From DASUAS01 sp963756895 (GTDB taxonomy: Bacteria; Actinomycetota; Acidimicrobiia; IMCC26256; DASPTH01), in the NCBI GenBank assembly GCA_963756895.1, contig CAVWPI010000007.1, positions 737,275 through 801,274 of the forward strand: a DNA stretch of 64,000 bases, in the 5' to 3' direction. The stretch's first letter is position 1; each line of letters begins with the position of its first letter. Both the position numbers and the translations under genes were made by a program. Of the stretch, positions 39,783-53,459 are shown in pieces. Under the pieces are notes generated by a model. It saw only the letters and a program-made list of their open reading frames with translations, was not told the DNA's origin and ran no database searches.

Positions 39783-42777
39783 CTACCCGCCGCTCTGCTT
39801 CTGCTGGGCCTGCTTCACCAGGGTGCGGGCGTCGTCGACGAGGGTCTGGTACTCACCGAGCTTGCCCGCCTCGAGCGCCGTCTGCGCCTGGTCGAGCTTC
39901 GCCGCCGCCTGGTTCAGCAGCTCCTGCGCGCTCCCGGCCGCCGGCGGGATGGTCGTCGTGGTCGGCGCGGTCGTGGCCGGTGTCGTGGTGGCGGTGCCGG
40001 GAGTGGTGGTGGTGGTGGTGGTCGTCGTGGTGTCGGAGCCGGAGTCCACGGGTGCGGCGGTCGAGATGCAGCTCTGCGTGATCTCGGTCAGCTTGAGCAA
40101 CTGGTTGAGGCCGTCCTCGACCGTCTGACCGCAGAACGCGTTGCCGGAACCCTGCGAGTAGACGACGACGAACTGGAACTGCGGGAAGCTGCCTGTTTGG
40201 CGGCTCTGCGCGTAGAAGGGCCGCACGTACACGATCGAGTTCCCCACGGGGATGAGCTGCATGCTGCCCTGGATGACGCTCGATCCCTGCTGGTTGAGGA
40301 ACGTGATCGCGGTCGACACCGCGGCGGTGCGCAGGATCGCGTTGTTGACCTGCACGGGGCCGTTCACGTTCTGACCCGTCGGCATGACGTACGCCTGGAG
40401 CTGCCCGTACTGCTCCGGATCGGAGTTCGCGGTGAGGAACGACACGAGGCGCGTCTGGGTGTTGCCCGACGAGACCGGCACGAACGGCGACAAGATGATG
40501 AAGTGCTCGTCCTGCCCCGGCAGTTTGATGTTGAGGTAGTCCGGGTCGATCCGCTTGCCCGTCGACGTCGCCGACTGCGGCGCGTTCGACGAGTTCGTCG
40601 CCGCATTCGCGCCCGAGGCCAGGGCGGTGATCTCACTGCTCGCGATCACGCCCGATCCGGGATCGGGTGAGACCAGCCACTTCGAGCTCCCGTCGTAGAA
40701 GCGCTTGGGCTCGGTCACGTGGTAGCGGCCGAACATCGCCGACTGCGCCGAGACGAGGTCTTCGGGATAGCGCAGGTGCGCGCGGATCTCCTTCGGCATC
40801 CGCGACGCGTCGGTGAAGAGGTCGGGGAACGCCTCCTCGTAGGCCTTGATGATCGGGTCCTTCTGGTCGAACACGTAGAAGTTGACCGTGCCCTCGTAGG
40901 CATCGACGGTGACCTTCACCGAGTTGCGCACGTAGTTGAACGACGACGACAACGCCCCCCCACCGCCGAGCGACTGGCCGTACGGATACCGGTCGGAGGT
41001 GGTGTAGCCGTCCATGATCCACACGGTGCGGTCGCCGAGCACCACGGGGTACGGATCGGCGTCGAACTGCAGGAACGGCGCCAGCTTGGTGACCCGGGCG
41101 CGGATGTCGCGCTCCATGAGGAGCTTCGTGTCCGAATCGATCTGCCCGGAGATGAGCGGGTCGAGGCTGCCGAAGCGCAGTGCGAACGCGGCGCGGCGCA
41201 CGAAGTTCGACAGCTTGACGCCGTCCTTGCCCTTGTAGCGCGTGAACTTGTCGGTGGCGCCTTCGCGCTGGTAGTCGAACTCGCGCGACTGCGCGCCGGT
41301 GAGCACGTAGCTGCTCAGGTTCTCGGCGAAGTAGATCTGCGACGGTGGCCCGATTCGCGAGGTCGATCCCAGTGGCCTGCGTGGGCACGTCCTTCAGCAG
41401 GTAGTCGGGGTTCCCGGAGCTCTCGGCCGCGTTGCTCGGCGACGCGACCACGCCGTACCCGTGGGTGTAGACGATGTGGCGGTTGACGAAGGACTGCGAA
41501 GGAAGGTCGGCGGTGTTGAGCCCGCGCGCCGCCACCAGGACCTGCTGGACCTTGCCGTCGACCAGGTAGCGATCGATGTCGACGTCGCCGATCTGGTAGT
41601 AGGTCTGGAGGTTCTGGTTCGTTGCGTAGTTGGACCGGATGATGGCCGGGTCCCACAACCGCGCGTTGTTGATGGTGGTCACGTTGCTCCGCACCGCGTC
41701 GGTTGCTTCGCTGGCGTCGAGTGATTCCAACGACGTGAAGTCGAAGCGCTTGGTCTGCACCGCGTCGAGTCCGAAGGCGTCGCGCGTGGCGCGGATGTTG
41801 CGGTCGATGTACTTCGCCTCGGCCTGGTACTCGTTCGGCCCCACCTTGAACTGCTGGTACGCGGCCGGGTAGATGGTGCCGATCACGAGCGACACGAACG
41901 CCCAGAGCCCGACCGCGATGATCGGGAGCACCCAGCCGCGACGGCGGATGTTCCAGAGGAACAGGGCGGCGGCACCGATCGAGATGAAGATCAGCAGGTT
42001 GAGCGCGGGAAGTTGCGCCTTCACGTCCGTCGCGCTCGCGCCCTGGACCACGCCCCGGGTCGAGAAGTTCAGCTCGAATCGCCCCAGGTAGTACTGGGCG
42101 GTCTTCACCAGCGCCATCACCGCGAGGATGACCGAAAGGTGCGCCTTGACCTGCGGCGTGACCCGCTGGAACGGGCTCTGGAAGCGGATGCCGCCGTTGA
42201 GGTAGTGCTCCACCGCGGTGACGATGAGCACGATCACCAGCCCGGCGAAGAGCCACTCGGCGATGAACTTCAGGAACGGGAGCTGGAAGACGTAGAAGCC
42301 GATGTCCTTGTGGAACTGCGGGTCGACCCGATGGAAGCTCTGGTAGTGGGTGAAGAGCACCCACTGGTTCCACTGCGACGACACGCCGATGCCGGCGATC
42401 AGCGCGAAGAACAGCGACACGCCGATGCGGATGCGCATGGTGTACGGACCGGCGACCTGCTGGTAGCGCGCGATCAGCTCGTCCTCGGGCCCCATCGCGC
42501 GGTACTTGGGCGCGAGCCGGTCGGCGATCACGAGGTTCACGAACATGATCACGAAGAACACGACCGTGAATACGAGCGCCGGCGCGACGCGGGCTGCGAG
42601 CAGGCTGCTCCAGGTGGAGCCCTGGCCGAGCGAGTCGAACCACAGGAAGTCGGTGTAGAAGCCGGCCAGCCCGCGCAGGCTGAACAGCAGCACGACCAGG
42701 ATGACGACGATGCCGATGATCCAGCCGCGCAGGCGGAAGCGAGATCGTCGTCGGGGCTCGACGGTCGGGAGGCGCAT
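39783..42777 (-). CDS. UPF0182 family large membrane protein (frame broken by indel)
   Basis: About 997 residues. Seven transmembrane segments in the first 330 residues (for example WIIGIVVILVVLLFSL, FALIAGIGVSSQW), then a large extracellular domain with RHIVYTHGYGVVASP, IYFAENLSSYVLTG, DYLNIKLPGQDEHFIILSP and FYAQSRQTGSFPQF, all typical of UPF0182 (COG1615). The C-terminus carries a Thr/Pro-rich linker and a final helix with LDQAQTALEAGKLGEY. A frame break lies near 41345. Function unknown; widespread in actinobacteria and cyanobacteria. Confidence 0.88.
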
Positions 42778-42827
42778 CGGGGCAGCAGCCTAGAGGGAGG
42801 AGTGCTGACGGCAGGGCGCGGGATGGT

Positions 42828-44544
<1,717 letters not shown>

Positions 44545-44548
44545 TCCC

Positions 44549-45694
44549 TCATGATCGCGCCGCGGTCGTCGACGGTGGCGGCACTTCCGCGCCACCCGCT
44601 CGGTGCAACGCGTCGAGTGCCTGCTCGATGTTGTCGACGCCCACGACGCGCACATCGCCCGCTCCGCGTCGAGCGGCCGCGACCTCCTCTTTGGGCACGA
44701 TCATCGTTTGCACCCCGTTCGTGCGCGCGGTGATGGCCTTCTGCTCGACACCGCCGACCTCGCCCACATGACCGTCGGGTTCGATCGTCCCGGTGACCGC
44801 CACGTGCCGACCGGCGGTGAGGGACCCCGGCGTGAGGTCGTCGATGATCGCGAGGGTGAACGCGAGCCCAGCCGACGGACCGCCGACGAGCTGCGTGTTG
44901 ATCTTGACGTTGACCGGGAATTGATAGGTGACGAATTCCTGCGACGACACGCCGAGGCAGATGGAGCCCGACGTGGACCCCTTGGCCGGCATGCACGTCC
45001 TGCCGTCCTTCGCGTACGCGCCCGCGGCGATCGACGCGGTGCGGGTGACCCCGTTGCGGTCGTAGGTGATCGAGACGCGGTCGCCCGGTCGGTGCGCCCG
45101 GACCTGCTCGCCGATCGCGGTGGCGTCGGCGACGTCGGTGCCGTCGACCGCGAGCACCTGGTCGCCGGTCTCGAGCGCGCCGTACGCGGGCGCGTCCCGG
45201 CACACCTCGACGATCCGGACCTGCACCGGATCGGCCGGGACGGTGTACCCGAGGCGCGTGAGCGCGACGTACTTGGCGTCGTTCTGCGACTGGTCCATGA
45301 GTTCCGAGTTGAACTGCTGGTTCTGCGCGTCGGTGAGACAGCCCTGCACCGAGCTTCTCTTCTCCACGTCGCGGTCGGGATCGAGCCACGAGGTGACCAC
45401 GCGCCACACGTTCGGTTCACGCGTCGAGACCTGCACGGTGAGGAACAGGATGTTGCCGGTGTCGTCCGGGTACGTCTGCGCGCCGTCGATCTGCACGACC
45501 TGCGAGTCGAGTGGCGTCGCCGACCCGGGCGAGATGATCACGTACGGCAGGTGGATGAGGAAGCCCGCGATCACGACCGCGGCGATGAGCACGCCCACCG
45601 TCGACAGCACGACGGCGAGGACGGTGTGCTTGCGGCTGCGGGTGCGCGGCGGCAGCTCGGGCGGGGGCGCCGGCGCAGGGATGTGGTCGGTCAT
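44549..45694 (-). CDS. Lon-like serine protease with PDZ domain (YlbL type)
   Basis: 381 residues. N-terminal transmembrane segment (VLAVVLSTVGVLIAAVVIAGF), PDZ domain (LETGDQVLAVDGTDVADA), then an S16 domain with the nucleophile in GGPSAGLAFTLAIID and the lysine of the dyad in GGVEQKAITA. Such proteins cleave substrates outside the cytoplasm. Four bases upstream of the DivIVA-like gene on the same strand, so a link with cell-envelope growth is possible. Frame intact. Confidence 0.9.
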   Translation of the reverse strand: MTDHIPAPAPPPELPPRTRSRKHTVLAVVLSTVGVLIAAVVIAGFLIHLPYVIISPGSATPLDSQVVQIDGAQTYPDDTGNILFLTVQVSTREPNVWRVVTSWLDPDRDVEKRSSVQGCLTDAQNQQFNSELMDQSQNDAKYVALTRLGYTVPADPVQVRIVEVCRDAPAYGALETGDQVLAVDGTDVADATAIGEQVRAHRPGDRVSITYDRNGVTRTASIAAGAYAKDGRTCMPAKGSTSGSICLGVSSQEFVTYQFPVNVKINTQLVGGPSAGLAFTLAIIDDLTPGSLTAGRHVAVTGTIEPDGHVGEVGGVEQKAITARTNGVQTMIVPKEEVAAARRGAGDVRVVGVDNIEQALDALHRAGGAEVPPPSTTAARS

Positions 45695-45754
45695 ACGGCT
45701 CCGGTCAGGGGCGGATAGTTTGGCGTCGCACCCCGAGCACGAGGAGTCGAGCGT

Positions 45755-45964
45755 TTGACGGGTACTCCCACCCCGCAGCCTGCCACGCGTCCGATGCCAT
45801 TCGGCGCGCGGTCGGGTCCCACCCGCGGCATGCGGGTGGCTCGACGCGGCACCGCGTTCGTGCGCATGCTGCTGCTCGTCGGGTTCGCCGGCTTCCTGGT
45901 GGCGGCGGTGGTGGCCACCGTGTGCGCGGGCCTGGTCATCGCGATCAACGGCCGTCTGCCGTGA
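45755..45964 (+). CDS. Small membrane protein, 69 residues
   Basis: TTG start; basic Pro-rich N-terminus, one transmembrane segment (MLLLVGFAGFLVAAVVATVCAG) and a short tail. The TGA overlaps the GTG start of the HEAT-repeat gene (GTGA). No family recognised; divergent from the Lon-like protease. Confidence 0.6.
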   Translation: MTGTPTPQPATRPMPFGARSGPTRGMRVARRGTAFVRMLLLVGFAGFLVAAVVATVCAGLVIAINGRLP

Positions 45965-46597
45965 GCGACGCGGGCCCGGTCGCCCGCGCGACCGAGCTCG
46001 CCACCCTCGGTCACCACGCTCCACTCGATCCCGACGCCCGCGACCGCCTGCTCGCGGCGATGGACGGTGACGCCGACCCGCGCGTCCGCGCCGCCGCGCT
46101 CGGCGCGCTGGTGCGGGCCGCACCCGCAGGCGCGTACGCGCCGTGGGTGCGCGCGCTCGCGGATCCGGCGCCGGCGGTGCGCCGACGGAGCGCGGAGCTG
46201 GCGCCCGCGCTGGACGACTCGTCGGTCGCGCCCGCGCTCGTCGGCTCGCTCGCCGATCCCGACGTGACCGTGGTCGAGGCCGCCGCGTGGTCGCTGGGCG
46301 AGCTCGGCGACGCCGCCCGCGGCGGCGGGCGCGGTGCTCGCGCTCGCCGAGGTCACCCGCGTGCACCGCGACGCGCTCGCGCGCGAAGCGGCGGTCGCCG
46401 CGTTGGGCGCGCTCGGCGACGTCGATGCCTTGCCCGTGATCCTCGACGCGTGTCGCGACAAGCCCGCGGTGCGCCGGCGCGCGGTGCTCGCGCTCGCGCC
46501 GTTCGACGGACCCGAGGTCGACGCCGCGATCGAGGCTGCGCTCACCGACCGCGACTGGCAGGTCCGCCAGGCCGCGGAGGACCTCCGCGGCGACTGA
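45961..46597 (+). CDS. HEAT-repeat protein (frame broken by indel)
   Basis: About 211 residues made of five to six roughly 30-residue helical repeats: DPRVRAAALGALVRAAP, DPAPAVRRRSAELAPALDD, DPDVTVVEAAAWSLGELGD, REAAVAALGALGDVDALPV, KPAVRRRAVLALAPFDGPEV and DRDWQVRQAAEDLRGD. A frame break near 46322 falls between the third and fourth. Such solenoids bind proteins or act as lyase-like adaptors; no partner is indicated. Confidence 0.8.
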
Positions 46598-46598
46598 G

Positions 46599-47642
46599 TC
46601 AGTGCCCCGCCGGACCGGCTGGGGGCTGTTCGTCACCCAGCGGGTCGATGAACAGCTCCTGGTCGCGGCTGACGTGCTCGGTCCACTCGTGCCCGGTCCA
46701 GTACCGCCAGTGGAACCGGTCGGTGGGGTCCGGGTACCAGTCGGCGGGCACCACCGGCGCGGTGTCGGCCACCCCACCACGGCTCACGTGCTCGGTCCAC
46801 GACGTGCCGTCCCAGTACCGGTGGTCGAACGCCCGGCTCGGATCGGGGTACCAGCCGGGCCCGTCGGCGGTGGTGGGCGCGGCGTACTCGCGGGCGACGG
46901 GGTGGGCGCCAGAGCGCTCGAGCGGCGCGGGGTCGCGCGCCTGGAGCACCTCCTGGCGGGCGGTGATGTCGCGGACGACCAAGATGGACAGGACCGTACC
47001 GACGGCGCCGATCACGCCCGCGGCCGCGAGCATCAGGCGCGTGGTCTCGACGCCGGTGACGCCCCCGACCGCGAGCCCCATGGTGGTGAGCAAGACGGCG
47101 ATGCCGCCGATGTACGCCACCGTCCAGAGGCGCACCAGCGGTGAGCCCGGGAGCCGGCGCCAGCCGTCACCGCGTTCGGTGCCCGGGTCGGAGCTGCGCC
47201 AGAGGTCGGAGAACACCAGGTAGACGAGGACGAAGTTGGCGAGCGGGATGAACCACGCCCCGATCGCCCAACCCGGGCCGAGTCGGGCGCCGGTCCGACC
47301 GAGGGCACGCGCGTTGTGGGCGCTGCGCCACGCCCAGACGATGTGGAGCACGAGTGCGGCGACGGTGACGAAGGTGAGCACGGAGCTCCACGGGCTCGCT
47401 TCGGCCTGGTTGTGGTCGATGATGCGCTGCGCGGCTTCGTTGCGGCCGTCGAGCAGCGCGTCGAACGCGCGGTGCCACCGCACGTAGACCTCGGCGTTGT
47501 CGACCGCGAACACGTTGGCGAGCTGCGCCACCGCCTGGACCGCGAACAGCCACGTCAACCAGTTCGCGAGTTGGCGCGTCGGTCGCCACCAGTCGGCCGA
47601 CGGTTGGACCGTCGCCCGCGGTGCCCACTCGTCAGCTGCCAC
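46599..47642 (-). CDS. Membrane protein with DUF4328 region and two DUF2510 repeats
   Basis: 348 codons from the GTG at 47642, chosen because AAGGAG lies 8 bases upstream. Several transmembrane segments (LTFVTVAALVLHIVWAW, IGAWFIPLANFVLVYLVFSDLWRSS) match DUF4328; the cytoplasmic C-terminus has two copies of a Trp-rich unit, GWYPDPSRAFDHRYWDG and DWYPDPTDRFHWRYWTG, each followed by WTEHVSR, which is DUF2510. Function unknown. Stops one base from the HEAT gene on the other strand. Confidence 0.82.
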   Translation of the reverse strand: MAADEWAPRATVQPSADWWRPTRQLANWLTWLFAVQAVAQLANVFAVDNAEVYVRWHRAFDALLDGRNEAAQRIIDHNQAEASPWSSVLTFVTVAALVLHIVWAWRSAHNARALGRTGARLGPGWAIGAWFIPLANFVLVYLVFSDLWRSSDPGTERGDGWRRLPGSPLVRLWTVAYIGGIAVLLTTMGLAVGGVTGVETTRLMLAAAGVIGAVGTVLSILVVRDITARQEVLQARDPAPLERSGAHPVAREYAAPTTADGPGWYPDPSRAFDHRYWDGTSWTEHVSRGGVADTAPVVPADWYPDPTDRFHWRYWTGHEWTEHVSRDQELFIDPLGDEQPPAGPAGH

Positions 47643-47714
47643 GCCCGTCACTCCTTGAATGGTCGACTCCGCTCCACCGTCCCGGCCTCCGGCCACGGCT
47701 CCGCTTCGTCGCTC

Positions 47715-48708
47715 CTACATGAACATGTCCTTGAGGCGGTCGAAGCTCTCGAGGCACCGGCCGGCGCCGAGCACGACCGTCTCGAGCGGGAGGTCGACGA
47801 GCTGGGCCCGGACCGCGGTCTCCTTCTCGATGCGCAGGTCGAAGCCGCGGAGCATGGCCCCGCCGCCCACGAGGTGGATGCCCTCGGCGAGCAGGTCCTG
47901 CGAGAGCTCCGGCGGCGTGCGGGCGAGCGCCTGCTTCACCGCACCGAGGATCGCCTGGATCGGCTCGTCGATCGCCTCGCGCACCTCTTCCGGGGTGAGC
48001 ACGACCGTCTTGGGCATGCCGCTCATCAGGTCGCGGCCCCGCACCTCGGCCTTGTACTCGTCGTCGGTGGGGAACACCGAGCCGATCGCGAGCTTCACCT
48101 CTTCCGCGGTGCGCTCCCCGATGGCCAGGCCGTACTCCCGGCGCACGTAGCTCTGGATGGCGGCGTCGATGTCGAAGGAACCCACCCGCACGGCCTCGAG
48201 CGCGACCACCCCGCCGAGGGAGATGACCGCCACTTCGCTGGTGCCACCGCCGATGTCGACGACCATGTTGCCGAGCGGCTCGTGGATCGGCAGCGACGCG
48301 CCGATCGCCGCGGCCATGGGCTGCTCGATGAGGAACGTCTGCGCGGCGCCCGCACGGCGCGCCGCTTCGAGCACCGCTCGCTGCTCGACGTGGGTGATCG
48401 CCGACGGCACGCAGATCAGCACGCGCGCCGCGCTGCAGGCGCGAGATGCCCGCACGCTGGAACAGCATGCGGATGAGCCGCTGGGTGATCTCGAAGTCGG
48501 TGATCGCGCCTCCGCGCAGAGGACGGACGGCGACGATGTAGCCAGGAGTGCGGCCGATCATCTGCCACGCGTCGTGGCCGAGCGCGAGCACTTCGTGGGT
48601 GCGCGTGTTCATCGCGATGACGGTCGGCTCGTTGAGAATGATCCCCTGCCCGCGCGCGTAGACGAGCGTGTTGGCGGTGCCGAGGTCGATGGCGAGGTCG
48701 CGGGACAG
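47715..48708 (-). CDS. mreB: MreB/Mbl-like actin homologue (frame broken; start codon unusual)
   Basis: About 330 residues. AIDLGTANTLVYARGQGI is phosphate loop 1, VVDIGGGTSEVAVISLGG phosphate loop 2, IHLVGGGAMLRGF the adenosine motif. MreB polymers guide lateral wall growth beneath the membrane. A frame break lies near 48450. No ATG, GTG or TTG precedes the conserved SRDLAIDLG closely; the CTG at 48708, 7 bases after a good AGGAG site, is the best start unless an error hides it. Directly follows moaE. Confidence 0.85.
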
Positions 48709-48718
48709 TGGGAGCTCC

Positions 48719-49187
48719 TCAGCCGACCGCGCGGACGGGGTTGGCGCCGGTGCCCCAGTCGGAGCCGCCCTCCCAGTGCTCGCGCTTCCAGATCGGGACC
48801 GTCTCCTTCAGCGTGTCGATGCAGAAGCGGGCGGCCTCGAACGCTTCGGCCCGGTGCGGCGACGACACGACCACTGCCACCGCGGTGTCGGACAGCGCGA
48901 GATCACCGGTGCGGTGCAGGAGCGCGACCCGATCGATCACCGACCACTGCCGGCGCGCCTCGGCTGCCACCGCGGCGAGTCGCGCGACCGCCTCCTCCTG
49001 GTAGGCCTCGTAGGTGAGGCCGGTGACGCCCCCGCGGCCGTCGGCGTGGTCGCGGACCACACCGAGGAAGACCACGACCGCGCCATCTCGCCGGCGTCGT
49101 GGCCCACGCCGTGGCGACGTCGACCGGAAGGGGCACGTCGACGACTTCGATCCAGTCGCCGGAAGCGGGTGGGTGCACGGCGGCCAT
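48719..49187 (-). CDS. moaE: Molybdopterin synthase catalytic subunit (frame broken by indel)
   Basis: About 155 residues. N-terminus WIEVVDVPLPVDVATAWA, then AVVVFLGVVRDHADGRG, LTYEAYQEEAV, VALLHRTGDLALSDTAVAVVV with the conserved HR, and ETVPIWKREHWEGG with the catalytic Lys. Transfers sulfur from MoaD to precursor Z in Mo-cofactor synthesis. A break near 49090 separates the first 35 residues. No other moa gene is near. Confidence 0.9.
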
Positions 49188-49318
49188 CGTAGCGACGAAG
49201 GGGTCGTAAGCGCCCTGCGGCGCTCCTCGGTCGCAACCCGTCGCGCGCTCACGGCGAGCCCATAATCCCTGGTCGGGGCGACGAGGAACCGCTCAGGCAC
49301 GTCGGTACACTCCGCGCC

Positions 49319-50515
49319 ATGTCGGCGGAAGACTCCGGAGGTGACGGCGCGCCCGAACCCGACGACGCGCCGAGCGGTCCTCCGCCCGATCCCCTCGACC
49401 GACCCTGGGTTCACCCCAGCGAGTTGCGTTCGTTCGTCAGCACCCCCTCGGCACCGCCGCGAGAGCCACGACCCCGCGAGTGGGCGATCGGGGTCGGCTC
49501 CGCCGTCGCCGCGGTGCTGGCGACGGTCCTGGTGCTGGTGGCGTTCGGCGCCCTGGGTGGCCGAGACCGCTCACCGATCCCCCCGCCGGTCGTCACCAAT
49601 CCGGGCGACGTGGTCGACTACGCGGTCGCCGAACGCGTCGGGACGGCGGTGGCCGCCAGCGTCGTGATGGTCCGCACCCGCACGCCCGGCGCCACCCGAC
49701 CGGTGGGTTCCGGGGTCGTGGTCAGCTCCGACCGGATCGTGACCGCCGCGCACAACCTCACCGGCGTCAGCGACGTGGTCGTGGTGACCAACTCCGGCAC
49801 CGAGCTCGACGCCAAGGTCGTCGGCACCGATCCCCAGACCGACCTGGCGCTCCTCTCGGTGCAGGACGGTGATCTCCAGCTGGCCCAGCTCGGCGGCTCC
49901 GGGGCGCCGCGGGTCGGCCAGACCGTGGTGGCGGTCGGCGCCGGCACGCACTACCGCGTCGGCATCGACGTGGTGTCCGACCATGACGTCATGGTCGACG
50001 CCGGTACCGGCGTCGACGTGGCCGGCCTCCTCGAGACCGGCATCCCGGTCACCACCGACATGTCGGGTGGTGCGCTCGTCGACCCCGACGGCAACCTCGT
50101 GGGCATCCTCACCCGGGCCACGAGCGGCAGCCCCGACGGTCTCGCGGTGCCGATCTCGACCGTGCGCGACGTCCGCGACCAGCTCGACGGCAGCGGCAAG
50201 GTCACGCACGGGTGGATGGGCGTGGTGTGCGACAAGAACCCCGCCGAGAGCCGACCCCAGGGCGGCGCGCTCGTGATGACGGTGCTCGACGGGAGCCCCG
50301 CGGCCGAGGCGGGGCTGGCGCCCGGCGACGTGGTGGTGCGGGCCGCGGGTCGCACGGTGAGCGGCCGCCCCGACCTGGTCGCCGCCGTCCGGGGCCTGCG
50401 CCCGCAGGACCCGCTCGACGTCCAGTACGTGCGGAACGAGCGCACCCGGACCACCACGGTGACGCTCAAGGCGGGCGACCCGTCATTGTTCATGTACGCA
50501 CCGGCCATGGGGTGA
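49319..50515 (+). CDS. Trypsin-like serine protease with PDZ domain (HtrA-like), membrane anchored
   Basis: 398 residues. Pro-rich cytoplasmic start, transmembrane segment (VGSAVAAVLATVLVLVAFGAL), protease domain with His in VTAAHNLTG, Asp in DPQTDLALLSV and the nucleophile region TTDMSGGALVDPDG, then a PDZ domain (GSPAAEAGLAPGDVVVRAAG). The motif before the serine is DMSGG rather than the usual GNSGG, but the Ser is kept. Probably an envelope quality-control protease. Frame intact. Confidence 0.9.
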   Translation: MSAEDSGGDGAPEPDDAPSGPPPDPLDRPWVHPSELRSFVSTPSAPPREPRPREWAIGVGSAVAAVLATVLVLVAFGALGGRDRSPIPPPVVTNPGDVVDYAVAERVGTAVAASVVMVRTRTPGATRPVGSGVVVSSDRIVTAAHNLTGVSDVVVVTNSGTELDAKVVGTDPQTDLALLSVQDGDLQLAQLGGSGAPRVGQTVVAVGAGTHYRVGIDVVSDHDVMVDAGTGVDVAGLLETGIPVTTDMSGGALVDPDGNLVGILTRATSGSPDGLAVPISTVRDVRDQLDGSGKVTHGWMGVVCDKNPAESRPQGGALVMTVLDGSPAAEAGLAPGDVVVRAAGRTVSGRPDLVAAVRGLRPQDPLDVQYVRNERTRTTTVTLKAGDPSLFMYAPAMG

Positions 50516-50532
50516 GCGGCCATGGGGTGAGC
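50503..50532. repeat. 15-bp tandem duplication across the protease stop
   Basis: Two perfect adjacent copies of GGCCATGGGGTGAGC; the first contains the stop TGA (50513-50515). Same arrangement as at the L,D-transpeptidase stop. Confidence 0.85.
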
Positions 50533-50609
50533 AGGCGAGAACGTGCCGGCGAGACGTGTGAGCCGGCCCGAATTGCCCGTGGTCGGCGGCGACGCGCGAC
50601 CATGAACCC

Positions 50610-51671
<1,062 letters not shown>

Positions 51672-51678
51672 CGGTTCC

Positions 51679-52862
51679 GTGATCGACGTCGCCCGCGCCC
51701 GGGCCGACACGCCCGGGTGTGGCGACGTGGTGCACCTCAACAACGCAGGCGCCGCGCTCCCGACGCGCACGGTGCTCGACAGCGTGATCGACCACCTCGA
51801 GCTGGAAGCGCGCGTCGGCGGCTATATGGCCGCGGACCTGGTCACCGAACGGTCGAGCGCGGTGTACGCGTCGGTTGCGTCACTCGTGGGTGCATCGGCC
51901 GACGAGATCGCGCTCGTCGAGAACGCGACACGCGCGTGGGACATGGTGGCGTACTCGTTGGGCGCGTCGTTCGTGCCGGGCGACCGCGTGCTCACGTCGC
52001 GCGCCGAGTACGCGAGCAACGTGATCGGCTTGCTGCAGCTGTCGCGTCGCACCGGAGCATCGGTGGAGGTCGTGCCCGACGACGACGAGGGCCAGTTGTC
52101 GGTCGACGCGCTCGAAGCGATGCTGGACGACCGGGTGCGGCTGGTGGCGATGTCGTGGATCCCCACGCAGGGCGGACTGGTGAACCCCGCGGCCGCGGTC
52201 GGCGCGGTCACGCGCGCCGCGGGAGTCCCGTACCTCCTCGACGCCTGCCAGGCCGCCGGTCAGCTGCCGATCGACGTCGACGCGCTCGGCTGCGACTTCC
52301 TCTCCGCCACCGGGCGCAAGTACCTGCGCGCGCCCGCGGTACCGGGTTCCTCTACGTGCGTCGCGGGTGGCTCGACCGGCTCGATCCGCCGTTCCTCGAC
52401 GTGCATGCCGCGCACTGGGCGCCGGGTGACGACGTCGTGGTGCGGGCCGACGCCCGTCGGTTCGAGAGCTGGGAGCGCTCGGTCGCCAACCAGCTCGGTC
52501 TCGGCCGGGCCGTCGACTACGCGCTCGAGCTCGGAGTCGACGACATCGCCGAGCGCGTGATCGCGCTGGCGGCGAGCCTGCGCGAGCAGCTCGCGGACAT
52601 CGCCGGGCTCACGCTCCACGACCGCGGCGTCGACCGGTGTGGGATCGTCACGTTCACCGTCGACGGCGTCGACGTGTACGAGCTCGCCGCGTCACTGCGC
52701 GCTCAGCACGTCAACATCTCGGTGTCGACCATCGACTTCGCACGCTACGACTTCGAGGCGCGCGGGCTGACCGCCGTCGCCCGCGCATCGGTGCACTACT
52801 ACAACACCGAGGAGGAGCTCACGCGCCTCGTGGACTCGGTCACTGCTGCAGCGCGCGCCTGA
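51679..52862 (+). CDS. Class V aminotransferase-fold PLP enzyme (frame broken by indel)
   Basis: About 394 residues. VVHLNNAGAALPTRTVL at the N-terminus, LVENATRAWDMVAY, YLLDACQAAGQLPIDV with the PLP Asp, FLSATGRKYLRAP with the PLP Lys, GTGFLYVRRGWLDRL and a C-terminus with SVHYYNTEEELTRLV. This group includes cysteine desulfurase-like, isopenicillin-N-epimerase-like and EgtE-type lyases. A break near 52338 separates the halves. Since egtABCD in this window lacks egtE, it could be the missing sulfoxide lyase, but that is only a suggestion. Confidence 0.8.
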
Positions 52863-53365
52863 CGTCGAGCAGGTGGTGCACCGCGTCGTGCGCGGGACCC
52901 CGCGTGATCTCGGCCGCGTTGAGCTCTCCCCGTTCCGCGTGCAGGTAGGTACCGCCGCGGCGTCAACGATGCGTGCGCCGCCGCGGCCCACGTCTCGGTG
53001 GCGGTGCGCACCGACCAGAGCGCGGACTGCACCGACATCGCCTCGTAGTCGCGCGCCGCGGCCAGCTCGTCCTGGTCGTACGCGGCGAGCGTGGTGGGCG
53101 CGCCGGCGAAGACGCCCTCGAGCCGTTCGGCGAAGATGCGGAGGTTGTCGGCGACGTGGAACACGTAGGCCCTGGCCGACCACGTGGCGCCGGCGGCCTG
53201 CTCGTCGCCGGTGCGTCCGGCGAGCAGCGAGTCGAACTGATCGGGCAGCGCCTCCACCGCGGCGATCGCGGTCGCCGGCGACTGCGACCAGTCGAACCCA
53301 CACTCGCGGCAGGGATCACCCCATTGCGCGATCCACCATCCGTTCTCGACCGCGTGCTCGACCAT
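52840..53365 (-). CDS. DinB-like protein (two frame breaks)
   Basis: About 170 residues after correction. CGFDWSQSPATAIAAVEALP, ATWSARAYVFHVADNLRIFAERL and a C-terminus GPAHDAVHHLLDVRRAL. The two His-containing helices (VFHVADN and HDAVHHLLDV) fit the metal-binding four-helix DinB/mycothiol-transferase fold. A CTAC duplication near 52950 and another indel break the frame. The last 23 bases overlap the end of the PLP gene on the other strand. Thiol-dependent transferase is possible, not shown. Confidence 0.7.
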
Positions 53366-53459
53366 GCCGGCATCGTCGCAGTCGGGGTCCCGCGTCACCC
53401 ACCAATTTCGCATTCATTGCCGACTGGACGACGTCAGGCGTTGTCCAGCCACCAATGAA

